DNA of 64,000 nucleotides from Pedobacter sp. BMA (GCF_001027745.1 NZ_LECU01000004.1:372001-436000); one strand, 5' to 3'. Counted from the first letter of the stretch, positions 36,306-47,019 are shown. The notes: generated by a model not told the origin, from the letters alone. Numbers and translations: made by a program.

Positions 36306-37646
36306 CTATAGTGCAGCATTGCTGCTTGCAGCAGGAACGCCGGTTCTGCCAGTAACTCTACCAGTCTTCATTAAGCCATCGTAGTGACGCATTAAAAGAT
36401 AACTTTCAATTTGCTGTAAAGTATCTAATACCACACCAACCAAAATCAACAATGAAGTACCACCAAAGAAATGTGCAAATTCTTGTTTAATACCAAATTT
36501 AACTGCCAAAGAAGGTAAAATAGCAATAATTGCTAAAAAAACTGCTCCTGGAAAGGTAATTTTAGAGATTACATCATCAATAAAACTTGATGTTGCAAAA
36601 CCCGGTTTAACGCCTGGAATAAAACCGCCGTTCTTTTTCATATCATCACTCATTTGAGTTGGATTTACTGTAATTGCAGTATAAAAGAAAGTAAACGCGA
36701 TAATTAAAAATGCAAACGTTAAGCTATAGGCCAACGAAGTTGTATTACTAAACTGAATTAACCATGAACCTTGCAATGAAGGAACAAATTGCATTAAAGC
36801 ACCAGGGATAAACATCAAGGCCTGTGCGAAGATGATCGGCATAACACCGGCAGCATTTACCTTTAAAGGGATATACTGACGAACACCACCGAACTGACGG
36901 TTACCAACAATTTTCTTTGCATACTGCACAGGTACTTTACGTACACCCTGAACAATTAAAATGGTAAACATTACAACTGCAAATAATGCAACGATTTCCA
37001 GCACTAGCGCTACCGGACCTCCACCTTCACTGGCAGAACCAACACGGGCGCTAAACTCCTGAGAAATAGCAACTGGTAAACGGGCGATAATACCAACCAT
37101 AATGATTAGTGAAGTACCGTTTCCAATACCTTTATCGGTAATCTTTTCACCTAACCACATCACAAATAAGGTACCTGCCGTTAATACAAACGTAGATAAA
37201 ACTAAAAATAATGTGTTTGGTAACAAAATTGCCTCTGCCGGAACTTGCGTTTTAACGTAACCTACAGATTGAACGATTGTGATCGCTACCGTTAGGTAAC
37301 GGGTAATCTGGTTCATTTTCTTTCTACCACTTTCGCCCTCTTTCTGCATTTTTTGAAAAGAAGGAACAGCAATACCCAATAGTTGCACCACAATAGATGC
37401 AGAGATATAAGGCATTACGCCTAATGCTAGGATAGACACACGAGAGAATGAACCACCGGCAAACATATCCAGTAAGCCTAATAGTCCTGATTTTTCGTTA
37501 GCGCCTAAAGCAGTCGGATCTACACCTGGTAAAACCACGTGAGATACAAAACGGTATACCAAAAGAATTAAGAGCGTAAATAAAATACGCTCTTTTAATT
37601 CTTGAATTTTCCAGATATTACTTAAAGTAGTAAATAGCTTCTTCAT
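36306..37646 (-). CDS. secY: Protein translocase subunit SecY
   Basis: A 446-residue channel protein of the Sec translocon with ten membrane segments. The opening IQELKERILFTLLILLVYRF, the plug/helix 2a region GLLDMFAGGSFSRVSI, and the cytoplasmic GIGNGTSLIIMVGI segment are recognisable. The gene is in the usual place between rplO and map; adk is absent from this stretch. Confidence 0.98.
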   Translation of the reverse strand: MKKLFTTLSNIWKIQELKERILFTLLILLVYRFVSHVVLPGVDPTALGANEKSGLLGLLDMFAGGSFSRVSILALGVMPYISASIVVQLLGIAVPSFQKMQKEGESGRKKMNQITRYLTVAITIVQSVGYVKTQVPAEAILLPNTLFLVLSTFVLTAGTLFVMWLGEKITDKGIGNGTSLIIMVGIIARLPVAISQEFSARVGSASEGGGPVALVLEIVALFAVVMFTILIVQGVRKVPVQYAKKIVGNRQFGGVRQYIPLKVNAAGVMPIIFAQALMFIPGALMQFVPSLQGSWLIQFSNTTSLAYSLTFAFLIIAFTFFYTAITVNPTQMSDDMKKNGGFIPGVKPGFATSSFIDDVISKITFPGAVFLAIIAILPSLAVKFGIKQEFAHFFGGTSLLILVGVVLDTLQQIESYLLMRHYDGLMKTGRVTGRTGVPAASSNAAL

Positions 37647-37653
37647 TTAATAA

Positions 37654-38100
37654 TTACAATTTTACAATGGAACCACCTGCAGCTTCGATAGCTTTTTGTG
37701 CGGTTGCAGAAAATGCATGTGCAGTAACGTCTAATTTTGCTTTAACTTCACCACGACCTAAAATTTTAACCAGGTCGTTTTTCGAAGCTAAACCATGTGC
37801 TTGTAACGCTGCGAAATCGATAGTTGCTAAGTTATGTTTCTCAGCTAATTCCTGAAGTACATCTAAATTTACACCTACGTATTCAGTACGGTTAATCGGT
37901 TTGAAACCAACTTTAGGCACACGACGTTGTAAAGGCATTTGACCACCTTCAAAACCGATTTTGGTTGAGTGACCAGAACGAGAACCCGCACCTTTGTGAC
38001 CACGGGTTGAAGTACCACCACGACCAGAACCTGTACCACGACCAATTCTTTTGCTGTTTTTTGTAGAACCTTTTGCAGGTTTTAAAGTATTTAAATTCAT
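37654..38100 (-). CDS. rplO: 50S ribosomal protein L15
   Basis: A 148-residue assembly protein of the large subunit. The start is set at [11 protein letters not shown], which matches family N-termini; the longer open frame would run back into rpmD. The Gly/Arg-rich N-terminus ([20 protein letters not shown]) is typical. Confidence 0.97.
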   Translation of the reverse strand: MNLNTLKPAKGSTKNSKRIGRGTGSGRGGTSTRGHKGAGSRSGHSTKIGFEGGQMPLQRRVPKVGFKPINRTEYVGVNLDVLQELAEKHNLATIDFAALQAHGLASKNDLVKILGRGEVKAKLDVTAHAFSATAQKAIEAAGGSIVKL

Positions 38101-38202
38101 TTTTTTGAATTTGTGTTGCCCTTCGCTTTCACTAAACAGGTACAACGATTAAACATATATAAAGCTAGTACAGGTTTATCCCGAACTAGCTTTAAATTTT
38201 TA

Positions 38203-38382
38203 TTAAATTGCTTCGATAGCTACCAAATGATTCACTTTGCGAACCATACCGATAATCTGTGGTGTAGCTTCAACCTCAACACTTTGGTTCATTTTAGATA
38301 AACCCAAAGCCTGAACGGTTCTTTTTTGGCGCTCGCTTCTGTCGATAACGCTTTTTACTTGTGTTATTTTGATCTTAGCCAT
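38203..38382 (-). CDS. rpmD: 50S ribosomal protein L30
   Basis: Translated from the bases as 59 residues: MAKIKITQVKSVIDRSERQK to begin with, IIGMVRKVNHLVAIEAI to end. The KSxIxRxxRQKRTVQALGL pattern is the L30 signature. It lies between rpsE (4 bases away) and rplO, as expected. Confidence 0.96.
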   Translation of the reverse strand: MAKIKITQVKSVIDRSERQKRTVQALGLSKMNQSVEVEATPQIIGMVRKVNHLVAIEAI

Positions 38383-38386
38383 GATA

Positions 38387-38905
38387 TTATCCGTTAAAAA
38401 CTTTGTTTAAATCAATACCACGAGTTTGAGCTACTGTATAAGCATCACGCATTTTAGTTAATGCATCAACAGTTGCTTTTACCACGTTGTGCGGGTTTGA
38501 TGAGCCTTTAGATTTTGCCAATACGTTATGAACGCCAGCACTTTCTAATACAGCACGCATCGCACCACCAGCAATTACTCCGGTACCTACTGCAGCTGGT
38601 TTGATTAATACAAAACCACCTGAGAACTTACCAATTTGTTCGTGAGGAACGGTACCATTTAAGATTGGAACTTTAACCAAATTCTTTTTGGCATCATCCA
38701 CACCTTTAGCGATTGCTTCAGTTACCTCTTTCGCCTTACCTAAACCGAAACCAACAACACCGTTCTCATCACCCACAACAACAATTGCTGAGAAGCTGAA
38801 AGTACGACCACCTTTGGTTACTTTGGCAACACGTTGTATACTAACCAAACGATCCTTTAATTCGATATCGGTGGTTTTTACTCTTTTTATATTAATAGTT
38901 GACAT
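38387..38905 (-). CDS. rpsE: 30S ribosomal protein S5
   Basis: A 172-residue protein at the mRNA entry site, important for decoding accuracy. It contains [30 protein letters not shown] and the C-terminal-half [19 protein letters not shown]. Usual position between rplR and rpmD. Confidence 0.98.
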   Translation of the reverse strand: MSTINIKRVKTTDIELKDRLVSIQRVAKVTKGGRTFSFSAIVVVGDENGVVGFGLGKAKEVTEAIAKGVDDAKKNLVKVPILNGTVPHEQIGKFSGGFVLIKPAAVGTGVIAGGAMRAVLESAGVHNVLAKSKGSSNPHNVVKATVDALTKMRDAYTVAQTRGIDLNKVFNG

Positions 38906-38922
38906 CTTACTTTTTCTTCAGA

Positions 38923-39276
38923 TTAAAATACTAAACCAGCTTCGCGGGCACCCTCTGCCAACGATTTTACACGACCGTGGTATAAATAGCCATTTCTATC
39001 GAAAACAACTTGTTTAACACCAGCTGCAATTGCTTTTTCGGCAACTAATTTACCTACTGCAATTGATTGGTCGCTTTTGCTTCCAGTACCTGCAAAATCT
39101 TTAGATAATGATGATGCTGAAACTATTGTTTGACCGGTTACATCGTTAATTACCTGCGCATAAATTCCTTTATTGCTTCTAAATACAGATAACCTTGGAC
39201 GCTCTTCCGAACCGGTAAGTCTTTTTCTGATCCCTTTTTTAATACGATCTCTTCTTGATAATTTTTTACCTGCCAT
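38923..39276 (-). CDS. rplR: 50S ribosomal protein L18
   Basis: A 117-residue 5S rRNA-binding protein. The conserved [18 protein letters not shown] and the end [19 protein letters not shown] are clear. Tight spacing to rplF and rpsE on either side. Confidence 0.98.
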   Translation of the reverse strand: MAGKKLSRRDRIKKGIRKRLTGSEERPRLSVFRSNKGIYAQVINDVTGQTIVSASSLSKDFAGTGSKSDQSIAVGKLVAEKAIAAGVKQVVFDRNGYLYHGRVKSLAEGAREAGLVF

Positions 39277-39281
39277 GATTA

Positions 39282-39839
39282 CTATTTTTTAGATGCTGAT
39301 TTACCTGCTTTTCTTCTTAACACTTCACCTACAAACTTGATACCTTTACCTTTGTAAGGCTCTGGTGCACGTAATGAACGGATTTTCGCTGCTACCTGAC
39401 CAATCAATTGTTTGTCGATACTTTCTAAAATAATTTTAGGAGTCTGACCTTTTTCTGATTGAGTAGTAACGGTGATTTCCGCTGGTAATTGAAATACATA
39501 GTGGTGAGAATAACCCAAAACTAAATCTAATGTATTACCTGTGTTTGTAGCACGGTAACCTACACCTACTAATTCCTGAGTTAATTTGTAACCTTCTGTA
39601 ACACCAACAACCATATTGTTAAGCAATGAACGATATAAACCGTGTAAGGCTTTGTGTTTCTTTTGTTCTGATGGACGTTGAACTGACAAAATTCCATCTT
39701 CCTGTCTAACAGTGATATCTGAATCTACTGTTTGAGTTAATTCTCCTTTAGGACCTTTTACAGTTACTACGTTATCATTTGATACGGTAATTGTAACACC
39801 TGCTGGGATTGTAATTGGGGCTTTTCCTATTCTTGACAT
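39282..39839 (-). CDS. rplF: 50S ribosomal protein L6
   Basis: A 185-residue protein near the factor-binding centre. It starts [15 protein letters not shown] and has the signature [20 protein letters not shown] near the C-terminus. Two-domain repeat layout of normal length. Confidence 0.98.
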   Translation of the reverse strand: MSRIGKAPITIPAGVTITVSNDNVVTVKGPKGELTQTVDSDITVRQEDGILSVQRPSEQKKHKALHGLYRSLLNNMVVGVTEGYKLTQELVGVGYRATNTGNTLDLVLGYSHHYVFQLPAEITVTTQSEKGQTPKIILESIDKQLIGQVAAKIRSLRAPEPYKGKGIKFVGEVLRRKAGKSASKK

Positions 39840-39858
39840 TGTGCTGTTCTCCTAAATA

Positions 39859-40257
39859 TTAATAAACGTGACACAATACCTCACCACCAATATTTAATTT
39901 GGCTGCTTCTTTATCAGTCATTACACCTTTAGAAGTAGATAAGATTGCGATACCTAAACCGTTTAATACTCTTGGCATATTTTCAACACCAGCATAGTTT
40001 CTCAAACCTGGTTTACTTACTCGCACTAAAGTACGAATAGCAGGAACTTTAGTAATCGGATTATATTTCAAAGCGATTTTAATAGTGCCCTGAACTGTGT
40101 TATCTTCAAACTTGTAGTTCGCGATGTAACCTTTATCGAAAAGAACTTTTGTAATTTCTTTTTTAAGGTTTGATGCAGGAATTTCTACAACACGGTGGTT
40201 GGCCTTAATGGCATTCCTTACTCTTGTTAAATAATCTGCTATTGGATCTGTATTCAT
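39859..40257 (-). CDS. rpsH: 30S ribosomal protein S8
   Basis: A 132-residue central-domain 16S rRNA-binding protein, starting MNTDPIADYLTRVRNAIKAN and ending GGEVLCHVY. In E. coli S8 represses the spc operon by binding its mRNA. A 153-base gap with a hairpin lies between this gene and rpsN upstream. Confidence 0.98.
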   Translation of the reverse strand: MNTDPIADYLTRVRNAIKANHRVVEIPASNLKKEITKVLFDKGYIANYKFEDNTVQGTIKIALKYNPITKVPAIRTLVRVSKPGLRNYAGVENMPRVLNGLGIAILSTSKGVMTDKEAAKLNIGGEVLCHVY

Positions 40258-40347
40258 TATTTATTGTTTTTGATAGTGGTTTCCTTCTGCTACCCAGCTG
40301 TGGGACCTGCTATCGGTTAAAATTCTTTTCTAGCGTACATAGACATA

Positions 40348-40391
40348 AGTATCAAGTATCAGGAAACCAATTGGTCTTGATACTTGATACT
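40348..40391. repeat. Short-period inverted repeat between rpsN and rpsH
   Basis: Arms agtatcaagtatca (40348-40361) and tgatacttgatact (40378-40391) pair perfectly over 14 bases. Between them is a second small palindrome, accaattggt. Each arm is two copies of agtatca, a heptamer. Confidence 0.75.
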
Positions 40392-40410
40392 CTGTACTAG
40401 TTACTTTATA

Positions 40411-40680
40411 TTACCAAGATGCTTTTTTAACACCTGGAATTTTACCGTCTAGTGCCATTTGGCGGAATGTTACCCTTGAAATACCAAAGGTACGCATATA
40501 ACCACGTGGACGACCAGTTAATTTACAACGGTTGTGCAAACGTACCGGAGATGAGTTTTTAGGTAATTTATCTAAACCCTCGAAATCTCCTGCAGCCTTT
40601 AAAGCTGCACGTTTTTCAGCGTATCTAGCCACCAATTTTTGGCGCTTAACTTCGCGTGCTTTTACACCTTCTTTTGCCAT
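40411..40680 (-). CDS. rpsN: 30S ribosomal protein S14, long form
   Basis: An 89-residue protein of the long zinc-free class, with one cysteine ([20 protein letters not shown]) instead of the CxxC pairs of the short form. It shares a base with the stop of rplE, so translation is coupled. Confidence 0.97.
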   Translation of the reverse strand: MAKEGVKAREVKRQKLVARYAEKRAALKAAGDFEGLDKLPKNSSPVRLHNRCKLTGRPRGYMRTFGISRVTFRQMALDGKIPGVKKASW

Positions 40681-41246
40681 TATTCTGCAGTTTTTTGATT
40701 TTTAAATGGTAAGCCGAATTGTTTCAATAACTCAAGCGCCTCAACATCAGATTTTGCCGAAGTTACGAAAGTTATATCCATCCCTAAAATTTTATTGATT
40801 TTATCGATATTAATCTCAGGGAAAATGATTTGCTCAGTAACACCTAAAGTGTAGTTACCTTTTCCGTCAAATCCTTTATCATTGATACCTTTGAAATCAC
40901 GAATACGTGGCAAAGCTACTGAAATTAAACGATCTAAGAACTCATACATGTTATTATCACGTAATGTTACACGTACACCTACAGGCATACCTTTACGTAA
41001 TTTAAAGTTTGAGATATCTTTTTTAGACTGTGCCGGAACCGCTTGCTGACCAGTGATGGTAGTCAACTCAACGATAGTGGTATCCATAATCTTTTTGTCA
41101 GTAACAGAAAAACGACCAACACCCTGATTGATACAGATTTTCTCCAACTTTGGAACCTGCATTACAGTTTTGTACTGAAATTTTTCTTTCAATGCATTTA
41201 CAACTTCTTCTTTGTATTTGCTTTTTAATCTTGGTGTAGTAGCCAT
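40680..41246 (-). CDS. rplE: 50S ribosomal protein L5
   Basis: A 188-residue 5S rRNA-binding protein of the central protuberance. It contains [36 protein letters not shown] and the C-terminal [19 protein letters not shown]. Start and stop each overlap the neighbouring genes by one base. Confidence 0.98.
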   Translation of the reverse strand: MATTPRLKSKYKEEVVNALKEKFQYKTVMQVPKLEKICINQGVGRFSVTDKKIMDTTIVELTTITGQQAVPAQSKKDISNFKLRKGMPVGVRVTLRDNNMYEFLDRLISVALPRIRDFKGINDKGFDGKGNYTLGVTEQIIFPEINIDKINKILGMDITFVTSAKSDVEALELLKQFGLPFKNQKTAE

Positions 41247-41584
41247 TATTTAATTTCCTCCCCTGAAATTTTAGCCACTCTAACTATTTTACCATCAGCG
41301 TTTAGTTTACGACCAACGCGTGTAGCTTTACCAGATTTTGGATCAACCAACATCAGGTTAGAAATGTGAAGAGCAGCCTCTTTTTTAATAATACCACCGT
41401 TCGGATTTGCAGCATTTGGTTTAGTATGTTTAGATACTAAGTTAATGCCTTCTACAATGGCTCTGTTTTTATCTATTTGTACTGAAAGTACTTTTCCTTG
41501 TTGACCTTTTGAATCGCCAGCAATTACTTTAACTAAATCTCCAGTGCGGATTTTAAGTTTTGGTGTATTTACTTTGTTTCCCAT
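41246..41584 (-). CDS. rplX: 50S ribosomal protein L24
   Basis: A 112-residue assembly initiator. The KOW motif is [18 protein letters not shown] near the N-terminus, followed by [20 protein letters not shown]. Coupled to rplE by a one-base overlap. Confidence 0.98.
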   Translation of the reverse strand: MGNKVNTPKLKIRTGDLVKVIAGDSKGQQGKVLSVQIDKNRAIVEGINLVSKHTKPNAANPNGGIIKKEAALHISNLMLVDPKSGKATRVGRKLNADGKIVRVAKISGEEIK

Positions 41585-41585
41585 T

Positions 41586-41954
41586 TTATAATACCTCCGG
41601 TGCTAATGATACAATTTTCATGAATTGTTTTTCACGTAGTTCTCTCGCAACCGGGCCAAAGATACGTGTACCTCTTGGCTCATCCTGTGCGTTCAATAAT
41701 ACAGCAGCATTATCGTCAAAACGGATATAAGAACCATCTTTACGACGGATTTCTTTTTTTGTTCTTACAACAACTGCTTTAGAAACTGTACCTTTTTTAA
41801 TGTTACCTGACGGTAAAGCGCTTTTCACGGTAACAACTACTTTATCTCCAATTGAAGCATAACGTTTGCCGGTTCCACCTAGCACGCGAATTACCAATAC
41901 TTCTTTTGCGCCGCTGTTATCAGCAACGTTTAATCTTGATTCCTGTTGTACCAT
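41586..41954 (-). CDS. rplN: 50S ribosomal protein L14
   Basis: A 122-residue protein at the subunit interface, with the start [20 protein letters not shown] and the signature [20 protein letters not shown]. Normal length and position. Confidence 0.98.
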   Translation of the reverse strand: MVQQESRLNVADNSGAKEVLVIRVLGGTGKRYASIGDKVVVTVKSALPSGNIKKGTVSKAVVVRTKKEIRRKDGSYIRFDDNAAVLLNAQDEPRGTRIFGPVARELREKQFMKIVSLAPEVL

Positions 41955-41955
41955 C

Positions 41956-42210
41956 TTATTTAGCTCTTTCTAAAATTTGTACCAATCTCCAGTTCTTGTT
42001 TTTACTCAAAGGACGAGTTTCCATAATCAATACCGTATCACCGATACCACACTCATTTTTCTCGTCGTGAGCCATAAATTTGGTAGTTTTCTTCACGAAC
42101 TTACCATAAATTGGGTGTTTTACTTTACGCTCAACGCTCACCACAACAGATTTATCCATCTTGTTGCTTACCACTAACCCAGTTCTTGTTTTTCTTAATT
42201 GTCTTTCCAT
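41956..42210 (-). CDS. rpsQ: 30S ribosomal protein S17
   Basis: An 84-residue OB-fold 16S rRNA-binding protein. The start is set at [20 protein letters not shown]; four extra upstream codons are open but overlap the end of rpmC. The signature [20 protein letters not shown] is present. Confidence 0.97.
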   Translation of the reverse strand: MERQLRKTRTGLVVSNKMDKSVVVSVERKVKHPIYGKFVKKTTKFMAHDEKNECGIGDTVLIMETRPLSKNKNWRLVQILERAK

Positions 42211-42223
42211 GTCGACTATCAAA

Positions 42224-42436
42224 TTATTTAGTTTCAGTAGCTACTTCAGTGTTTTTCACTTGAGTCAACTGCGTGTTTAAACGGGCTATGTCTTTCCTTA
42301 CTTTTGCAATGCGCGAAGGATTTTCGATAGCTGAAATAGTGTGAGCGAACTTTAATTTTGACAAGTTCTCTGTTTCTTCCGCAATCTTAGCTACTAATTC
42401 TTCTTTTGAAAGCCCTGTGATTTCTGAATTTTTCAT
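42224..42436 (-). CDS. rpmC: 50S ribosomal protein L29
   Basis: A 70-residue helical protein at the exit tunnel where SRP and trigger factor dock. It begins [20 protein letters not shown] and contains the [20 protein letters not shown] helix. Confidence 0.97.
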   Translation of the reverse strand: MKNSEITGLSKEELVAKIAEETENLSKLKFAHTISAIENPSRIAKVRKDIARLNTQLTQVKNTEVATETK

Positions 42437-42508
42437 TTTTCTTTTCTTTTACGTTGAGTGTAGCGGTTATAATAAACAAGTATTTACAACATTCACCTCA
42501 ACACTTTA

Positions 42509-42931
42509 CTATGCTTCTACGTAATCCCTACGTACTACGAATTTGGTTTGGATTGGTAATTTCTGAGCTGCTAAACGTAATGCTTCTTTAGCAACTTCTA
42601 AAGGCACACCTTCAGCTTCGAAAATTACACGTCCAGGTCTAACAACTGCTACCCAGTATTCAGGAGCACCTTTACCTTTACCCATACGTACCTCAGCAGG
42701 TTTTTTAGTTACCGGTTTGTCCGGGAAAATTCTGATCCATACCTGACCTTCACGTTTCATGAAACGTGTTACGGCGATACGGGCAGCCTCTATCTGGCGA
42801 CTTGTAATCCAAGTAGCTTCTAAAGATTTGATACCGAAAGATCCGAATGCTAATTCAGCTCCACGAGAAGCTAAACCTTTCATTCTGCCTTTTTGCATCT
42901 TCCTGAACTTCGTTCTTTTTGGCTGTAACAT
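42509..42931 (-). CDS. rplP: 50S ribosomal protein L16
   Basis: A 140-residue protein close to the A-site. It begins [20 protein letters not shown] and contains [20 protein letters not shown] and [21 protein letters not shown] 72-base gap separates it from rpmC. Confidence 0.98.
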   Translation of the reverse strand: MLQPKRTKFRKMQKGRMKGLASRGAELAFGSFGIKSLEATWITSRQIEAARIAVTRFMKREGQVWIRIFPDKPVTKKPAEVRMGKGKGAPEYWVAVVRPGRVIFEAEGVPLEVAKEALRLAAQKLPIQTKFVVRRDYVEA

Positions 42932-42971
42932 TTTATTTTGTTCTAATCGTTAAACGATGTTAATAAATCAA

Positions 42972-43817
42972 TTATTTACGAGGACCTCTGTTAGCGCCTG
43001 CGCCACCACCTCTGTTTGGACCACCCTGGCCAGGACCACGACCGCCACCTTGGTTTCCACCACGTCTGTCGTTACCACCGCCACGGTTATCTCTTCCGCC
43101 ACCGCGGTTATCTCTTCCACCGAATGCTGGTTTATCTGATGCGCCTTTTGGACCGTTGTTTGTTGAACCAATGTTTGGAGACAAATCACGTTTTCCATAA
43201 ACCTCACCTTTACAGATCCATACTTTAACGCCGATTTTACCATAAGTGGTTAAAGCTTCAGCTAAAGCATAGTCGATATCAGCACGGAATGTATGCAAAG
43301 GCACTCTTCCTTCTTTGTACTGCTCAGTACGTGCCATTTCAGCACCACCTAAACGACCAGAAGTCATGATTTTGATACCTTCAGCACCCATACGCATGGT
43401 TGATGCGATAGAAGATTTCATTGCTCTACGGAATGAGATCCTTGCTTCTAATTGTTTAGCAACACCTTCTGCAACTAATTGTGCATCAAGTTCAGGGCGT
43501 TTAATTTCAAAGATGTTAATTTGAATTTCCTTTTTAGTCAGTTTCTTTAACTCTTCTTTGATTTTATCTACCTCAGCACCTGCTTTACCGATTACGATAC
43601 CTGGACGTGCTGTGTGAATTGTTACGGTGATACGTTTTAACGTACGCTCGATAACAACTTTAGCAACACCACCTTTAGCGATACGGGCAGAAAGGTATTT
43701 TCTTATTTTCTCATCTTCAACTAATTTATCGGAGTAGTTGTTGCCACCGAACCAGTTAGAATCCCATCCTTTGATAATTCCTAACCTGGCACCTATTGGA
43801 TTTGCTTTTTGTCCCAT
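42972..43817 (-). CDS. rpsC: 30S ribosomal protein S3 with Gly/Arg-rich C-terminal extension
   Basis: A 281-residue protein at the mRNA entry tunnel. The core (about 1-215) is typical: [20 protein letters not shown], the KH domain around [18 protein letters not shown], and a C-half ending [14 protein letters not shown]. The last 60-odd residues form an RGG-like low-complexity tail, with a seven-residue tandem unit (GRDNRGG twice, then GNDRRGG) followed by [11 protein letters not shown]. coli S3 has 233 residues. The tail is likely disordered and RNA-binding. Confidence 0.97.
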   Translation of the reverse strand: MGQKANPIGARLGIIKGWDSNWFGGNNYSDKLVEDEKIRKYLSARIAKGGVAKVVIERTLKRITVTIHTARPGIVIGKAGAEVDKIKEELKKLTKKEIQINIFEIKRPELDAQLVAEGVAKQLEARISFRRAMKSSIASTMRMGAEGIKIMTSGRLGGAEMARTEQYKEGRVPLHTFRADIDYALAEALTTYGKIGVKVWICKGEVYGKRDLSPNIGSTNNGPKGASDKPAFGGRDNRGGGRDNRGGGNDRRGGNQGGGRGPGQGGPNRGGGAGANRGPRK

Positions 43818-43824
43818 TTCCTAA

Positions 43825-44184
43825 TTAGTTTTGAGTTGTTTCTGTTATTTTACTATCTACAATCAGCGTAACGTGGTTAGAACGCTTACGAATTCTATAT
43901 CCACGACCTTGAGGTGCCGGACGTAAACGTTTAAGTTGACGACCACCATCTACCATAATTGTTTTAACAAATAACTCGCTTCCATCAGAAGTTTTGCCAT
44001 TTTTTGCTTCCCAGTTGTTAATTGCAGATAATAATAATTTCTCAACCCTTATCGCTGCTTCTTTGTTGGTAAACTTTAAAACACTTAATGCTTTTTCTAC
44101 ACGTTCACCTCTGATAAGATCTACAACCAAACGCATCTTACGCGGTGAGGTTGGACAATTGTTTAATTTTGCTATTGCTTCCAT
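43825..44184 (-). CDS. rplV: 50S ribosomal protein L22
   Basis: A 119-residue protein lining the exit tunnel. It shows [20 protein letters not shown] and the tunnel-loop region [20 protein letters not shown]. Usual place between rpsS and rpsC. Confidence 0.98.
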   Translation of the reverse strand: MEAIAKLNNCPTSPRKMRLVVDLIRGERVEKALSVLKFTNKEAAIRVEKLLLSAINNWEAKNGKTSDGSELFVKTIMVDGGRQLKRLRPAPQGRGYRIRKRSNHVTLIVDSKITETTQN

Positions 44185-44191
44185 TGTCTAA

Positions 44192-44458
44192 TTATTTTTT
44201 CTTTTCAGCGTGTCCTCTGAATGTTCTGGTTGGAGCAAATTCTCCCAACTTGTGACCAACCATGTTTTCTGTAACGTACACAGGGATGAACTTATTTCCA
44301 TTGTGTACTGCAAATGTATGATTCACAAAATCTGGTGATATCATTGATCTGCGAGACCAAGTTTTGATTACAGACTTTTTGCCTGAATCATTCATAGAGT
44401 TTACTTTTTTCTCTACGTTATGGTCAATATAAGGTCCTTTTTTTATCGAACGAGCCAT
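44192..44458 (-). CDS. rpsS: 30S ribosomal protein S19
   Basis: An 88-residue head protein, starting [19 protein letters not shown] and containing [20 protein letters not shown] and [17 protein letters not shown]. It shares a base with the rplB stop. Confidence 0.98.
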   Translation of the reverse strand: MARSIKKGPYIDHNVEKKVNSMNDSGKKSVIKTWSRRSMISPDFVNHTFAVHNGNKFIPVYVTENMVGHKLGEFAPTRTFRGHAEKKK

Positions 44459-45282
44459 TATTTCTTCCTTCTCTCTATGATGTAACGATTAGAATATTTT
44501 TTAAGTTCTCTGGTTTTAAAGCCTTTAGCTAAAACACCATTTCTTGAACGTGGGTGACCACCTGATGATCTACCTTCACCACCACCCATTGGGTGATCTA
44601 CTGGGTTCATCGCTACCGGTCTGGTTCTCGGACGACGGCCCAACCAACGTTTACGACCTGCTTTACCTAATACTTCGTTAGCGTGATCTGAGTTAGATAC
44701 AGCACCGATAGTAGCAAGACAAGTAGTCAGGATTAAACGGGTTTCGCCTGAAGGCATTTTCAAAGTAGCATATTTACCATCGCGGGCAGCTAATTGTGCA
44801 TAAGCACCTGCACTACGAGCCAATTGTGCTCCTTTTCCAGGGTGAATCTCCACGTTGTGGATAATTGAACCTAATGGAATGTTCGATAATTTTAAAGTGT
44901 TACCTACTTCAGGTGCAGCTTTATCGCCCGATAGAATTACCGAACCAACTTGCAAACCTTCTGGAGCAATGATATAACGCTTCTCGCCATCAGCATAGTG
45001 TAATAATGCGATGCGGGCAGTACGGTTTGGATCGTATTCAACAGTAGCTACTGTTGCAGGAATATCGAATTTATCGCGTTTGAAGTCGATTAAACGATAC
45101 GATTTTTTATGACCACCACCCATGTAGCGCATAGTCATTTTACCTGTATTGTTACGTCCACCAGACTTTTTTGATGATACAACCAATGATTTTTCGGGCT
45201 TGGTTGCTGTAATCTCCGTAAAACTAGCACCAACTCTGAAGCGGGTACCTGGAGTAACTGGTTTAAATTTTCTTAAGCCCAT
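44458..45282 (-). CDS. rplB: 50S ribosomal protein L2
   Basis: A 274-residue primary 23S rRNA-binding protein needed for subunit association and peptidyl transfer. The highly conserved loop [20 protein letters not shown], containing the functionally important His, is intact. The basic N-terminus ([14 protein letters not shown]) is typical. Confidence 0.98.
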   Translation of the reverse strand: MGLRKFKPVTPGTRFRVGASFTEITATKPEKSLVVSSKKSGGRNNTGKMTMRYMGGGHKKSYRLIDFKRDKFDIPATVATVEYDPNRTARIALLHYADGEKRYIIAPEGLQVGSVILSGDKAAPEVGNTLKLSNIPLGSIIHNVEIHPGKGAQLARSAGAYAQLAARDGKYATLKMPSGETRLILTTCLATIGAVSNSDHANEVLGKAGRKRWLGRRPRTRPVAMNPVDHPMGGGEGRSSGGHPRSRNGVLAKGFKTRELKKYSNRYIIERRKK

Positions 45283-45302
45283 AGTTATAATTAATTATTA
45301 AA

Positions 45303-45593
45303 TTAAAGAGTTGCGTAATAATCTATTGTTTCGCCGTCTTTTAACGTTACGATTGCTTTTTTGAATTTCGGGCTACGGCCTGAAACAAAACCTGCTTTAG
45401 TGTAACGAGATTTCGCTTTTCCATCAACAACCATTGTGTTAACTGCAACAATGGTTACACCGTACAATTTCTCAATAGCCGCTTTAATCTGGATTTTGTT
45501 AGCCTTGTGATTAACAGCGAATGTGAAACGGTTAGATTTCTCAGTTAAAGCTGAAGCTTTTTCGGTTAATATTGGTTTTTTTAAAATTTCCAT
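45303..45593 (-). CDS. rplW: 50S ribosomal protein L23
   Basis: A 96-residue exit-tunnel protein that docks trigger factor and SRP. The start is set at MEILKKPILTEKASALTEKS, one base after the rplD stop; four more open codons overlap rplD. The signature TFAVNHKANKIQIKAAIEKL follows. Confidence 0.97.
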   Translation of the reverse strand: MEILKKPILTEKASALTEKSNRFTFAVNHKANKIQIKAAIEKLYGVTIVAVNTMVVDGKAKSRYTKAGFVSGRSPKFKKAIVTLKDGETIDYYATL

Positions 45594-45594
45594 A

Positions 45595-46224
45595 TTACTT
45601 GGCAAATGCCTCCTCCAAAGTTTTAACAGAATCTGCAGTTAACACAAGTACACCAGCATTTAATACATCATAAGTATTTAAATCTGCTGCCGAGATTACT
45701 TTGGTTTTCTGAACGTTTCTGCTTGATAAATAGATATTATTATTTTGTGCAGGTAAAACCAACAAAGTTTTTTGAGTACCTACGTTTAACGCAGCCAATA
45801 AACTTGTATAGTTTTTAGTTTTAGCAGTATCGAAGTTGAAATCTTCTAAAACCACCACACTGTTATCTTTTGCTTTATAAGCTAGAGCAGATTTACGTGC
45901 TAATGATTTTAATTTCTTGTTCAATTTAAAGCTATAATCACGTGGCTGAGGACCAAAAACACGACCACCACCGTTAAACAACGGAGATTTAATGCTTCCG
46001 GCACGTGCACCACCTGTACCTTTTTGTTTGTATAGTTTACGGGTAGAACCAGCAATCTCATTACGTTGTTTAGATTTGTGAGTACCCTGACGTTGATTAG
46101 CCAAATACTGTTTTACATCTAAATAAATCGCGTGGTCGTTAGGCTCGATACCAAATACCGATTCAGGAAGTTGCACCTTGGCACCTGTTTCTTTACCTGA
46201 AATGTTTAATACTTTAACTTCCAT
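45595..46224 (-). CDS. rplD: 50S ribosomal protein L4
   Basis: A 209-residue tunnel protein. The conserved RNA-contacting loop [20 protein letters not shown], then [20 protein letters not shown], is intact. In E. coli L4 represses the S10 operon through its leader; here the operon leader is short (about 78 bases). Confidence 0.98.
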   Translation of the reverse strand: MEVKVLNISGKETGAKVQLPESVFGIEPNDHAIYLDVKQYLANQRQGTHKSKQRNEIAGSTRKLYKQKGTGGARAGSIKSPLFNGGGRVFGPQPRDYSFKLNKKLKSLARKSALAYKAKDNSVVVLEDFNFDTAKTKNYTSLLAALNVGTQKTLLVLPAQNNNIYLSSRNVQKTKVISAADLNTYDVLNAGVLVLTADSVKTLEEAFAK

Positions 46225-46228
46225 TTGA

Positions 46229-46846
46229 TTACTTGTCTAAGATTACGTAAGAACCTTTAGCTCCTGGAACGGAACCACTAACTACTAATAAGTTTTGATC
46301 AGCATAAACTTTCAAAATTTGTAAATTCTGAATTTTTACTCTGTCTCCACCTGTTCTTCCAGCCATGCGCATTCCTTTGAATACACGTGAAGGGAATGAT
46401 GACGCACCCAGTGAACCTGGCGCACGTAAACGGTTGTGCTGACCGTGAGTCTGCATACCAACACCACTAAATCCGTGGCGTTTCACAACACCTTGAAAAC
46501 CTTTACCTTTAGAGGTACCTACAACATCAACAAAATCACCTTCTGCGAATGCATCAACAGTTACTACATCACCTAAATTAAGTGAAGCTGTAAATGAATC
46601 AAATTCTACCAGTTTGCGTTTTGGAGTTGTGTTCGCTTTAGCGAAATGGCCTTTTAACGGTTGAGTTGTGTTTTTCTCTTTAGCCTCATCGTATCCTAAC
46701 TGGATAGATGAATAACCGTCTTTTTCTTCGGTTTTTACCTGTGTAACTACACAAGGCCCAGCTTCGATTACAGTACAAGGAATGTTTCTTCCTTCTGCAT
46801 CGAAAATACTGGTCATTCCTACTTTTTTTCCAATAATTCCTGACAT
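46229..46846 (-). CDS. rplC: 50S ribosomal protein L3
   Basis: A 205-residue early-assembly protein reaching the peptidyl transferase centre. The start is set at [15 protein letters not shown]; the longer frame crosses the leader hairpin. The central loop reads [20 protein letters not shown]; the E. coli counterpart GQNQTPG carries the Gln methylated by PrmB, and that Gln is Ala here. It is the first gene of the operon, since rpsJ is located with the str operon instead. Confidence 0.97.
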   Translation of the reverse strand: MSGIIGKKVGMTSIFDAEGRNIPCTVIEAGPCVVTQVKTEEKDGYSSIQLGYDEAKEKNTTQPLKGHFAKANTTPKRKLVEFDSFTASLNLGDVVTVDAFAEGDFVDVVGTSKGKGFQGVVKRHGFSGVGMQTHGQHNRLRAPGSLGASSFPSRVFKGMRMAGRTGGDRVKIQNLQILKVYADQNLLVVSGSVPGAKGSYVILDK

Positions 46847-46871
46847 TTTATCTTTTCTTTTTAACACCCAT

Positions 46872-46889
46872 CGAAGCAGTAGGGCTTCG
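46872..46889 (-). promoter_or_regulatory. Small hairpin in the rplC leader
   Basis: A six-base perfect stem (cgaagc/gcttcg, loop agtagg) lies in the 5' leader between the promoter and the rplC start. It may be a regulatory leader structure or an incidental hairpin. Confidence 0.35.
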
Positions 46890-46924
46890 TTCAAGGTGGT
46901 TGTTCAATCCCCCGAAAGGGACGG

Positions 46925-46955
46925 CAAAGATAGACAAGAATTATTAATTTTCAAA
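46925..46955 (-). promoter_or_regulatory. Promoter of the S10-spc-alpha operon
   Basis: On the minus strand, TTTG, 19 bases, then TATCTTTG: a perfect match to the Bacteroidota primary sigma consensus (TTTG-N19-21-TAnnTTTG). It lies 78 bases before rplC, showing that the operon starts here independently of rpsJ. Confidence 0.85.
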
Positions 46956-47019
46956 TAGTTAGCGAAATATTTTTTCAAATAAATTGCTGATATGATGGAG
47001 TTTAAGATTAATTAACAGA

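Noticed and set aside
42968..43243. Minus-strand frame overlapping the rpsC tail
   Set aside because: It is a shifted reading of the RGG-coding repeats; the S3 frame is continuous with the conserved core.
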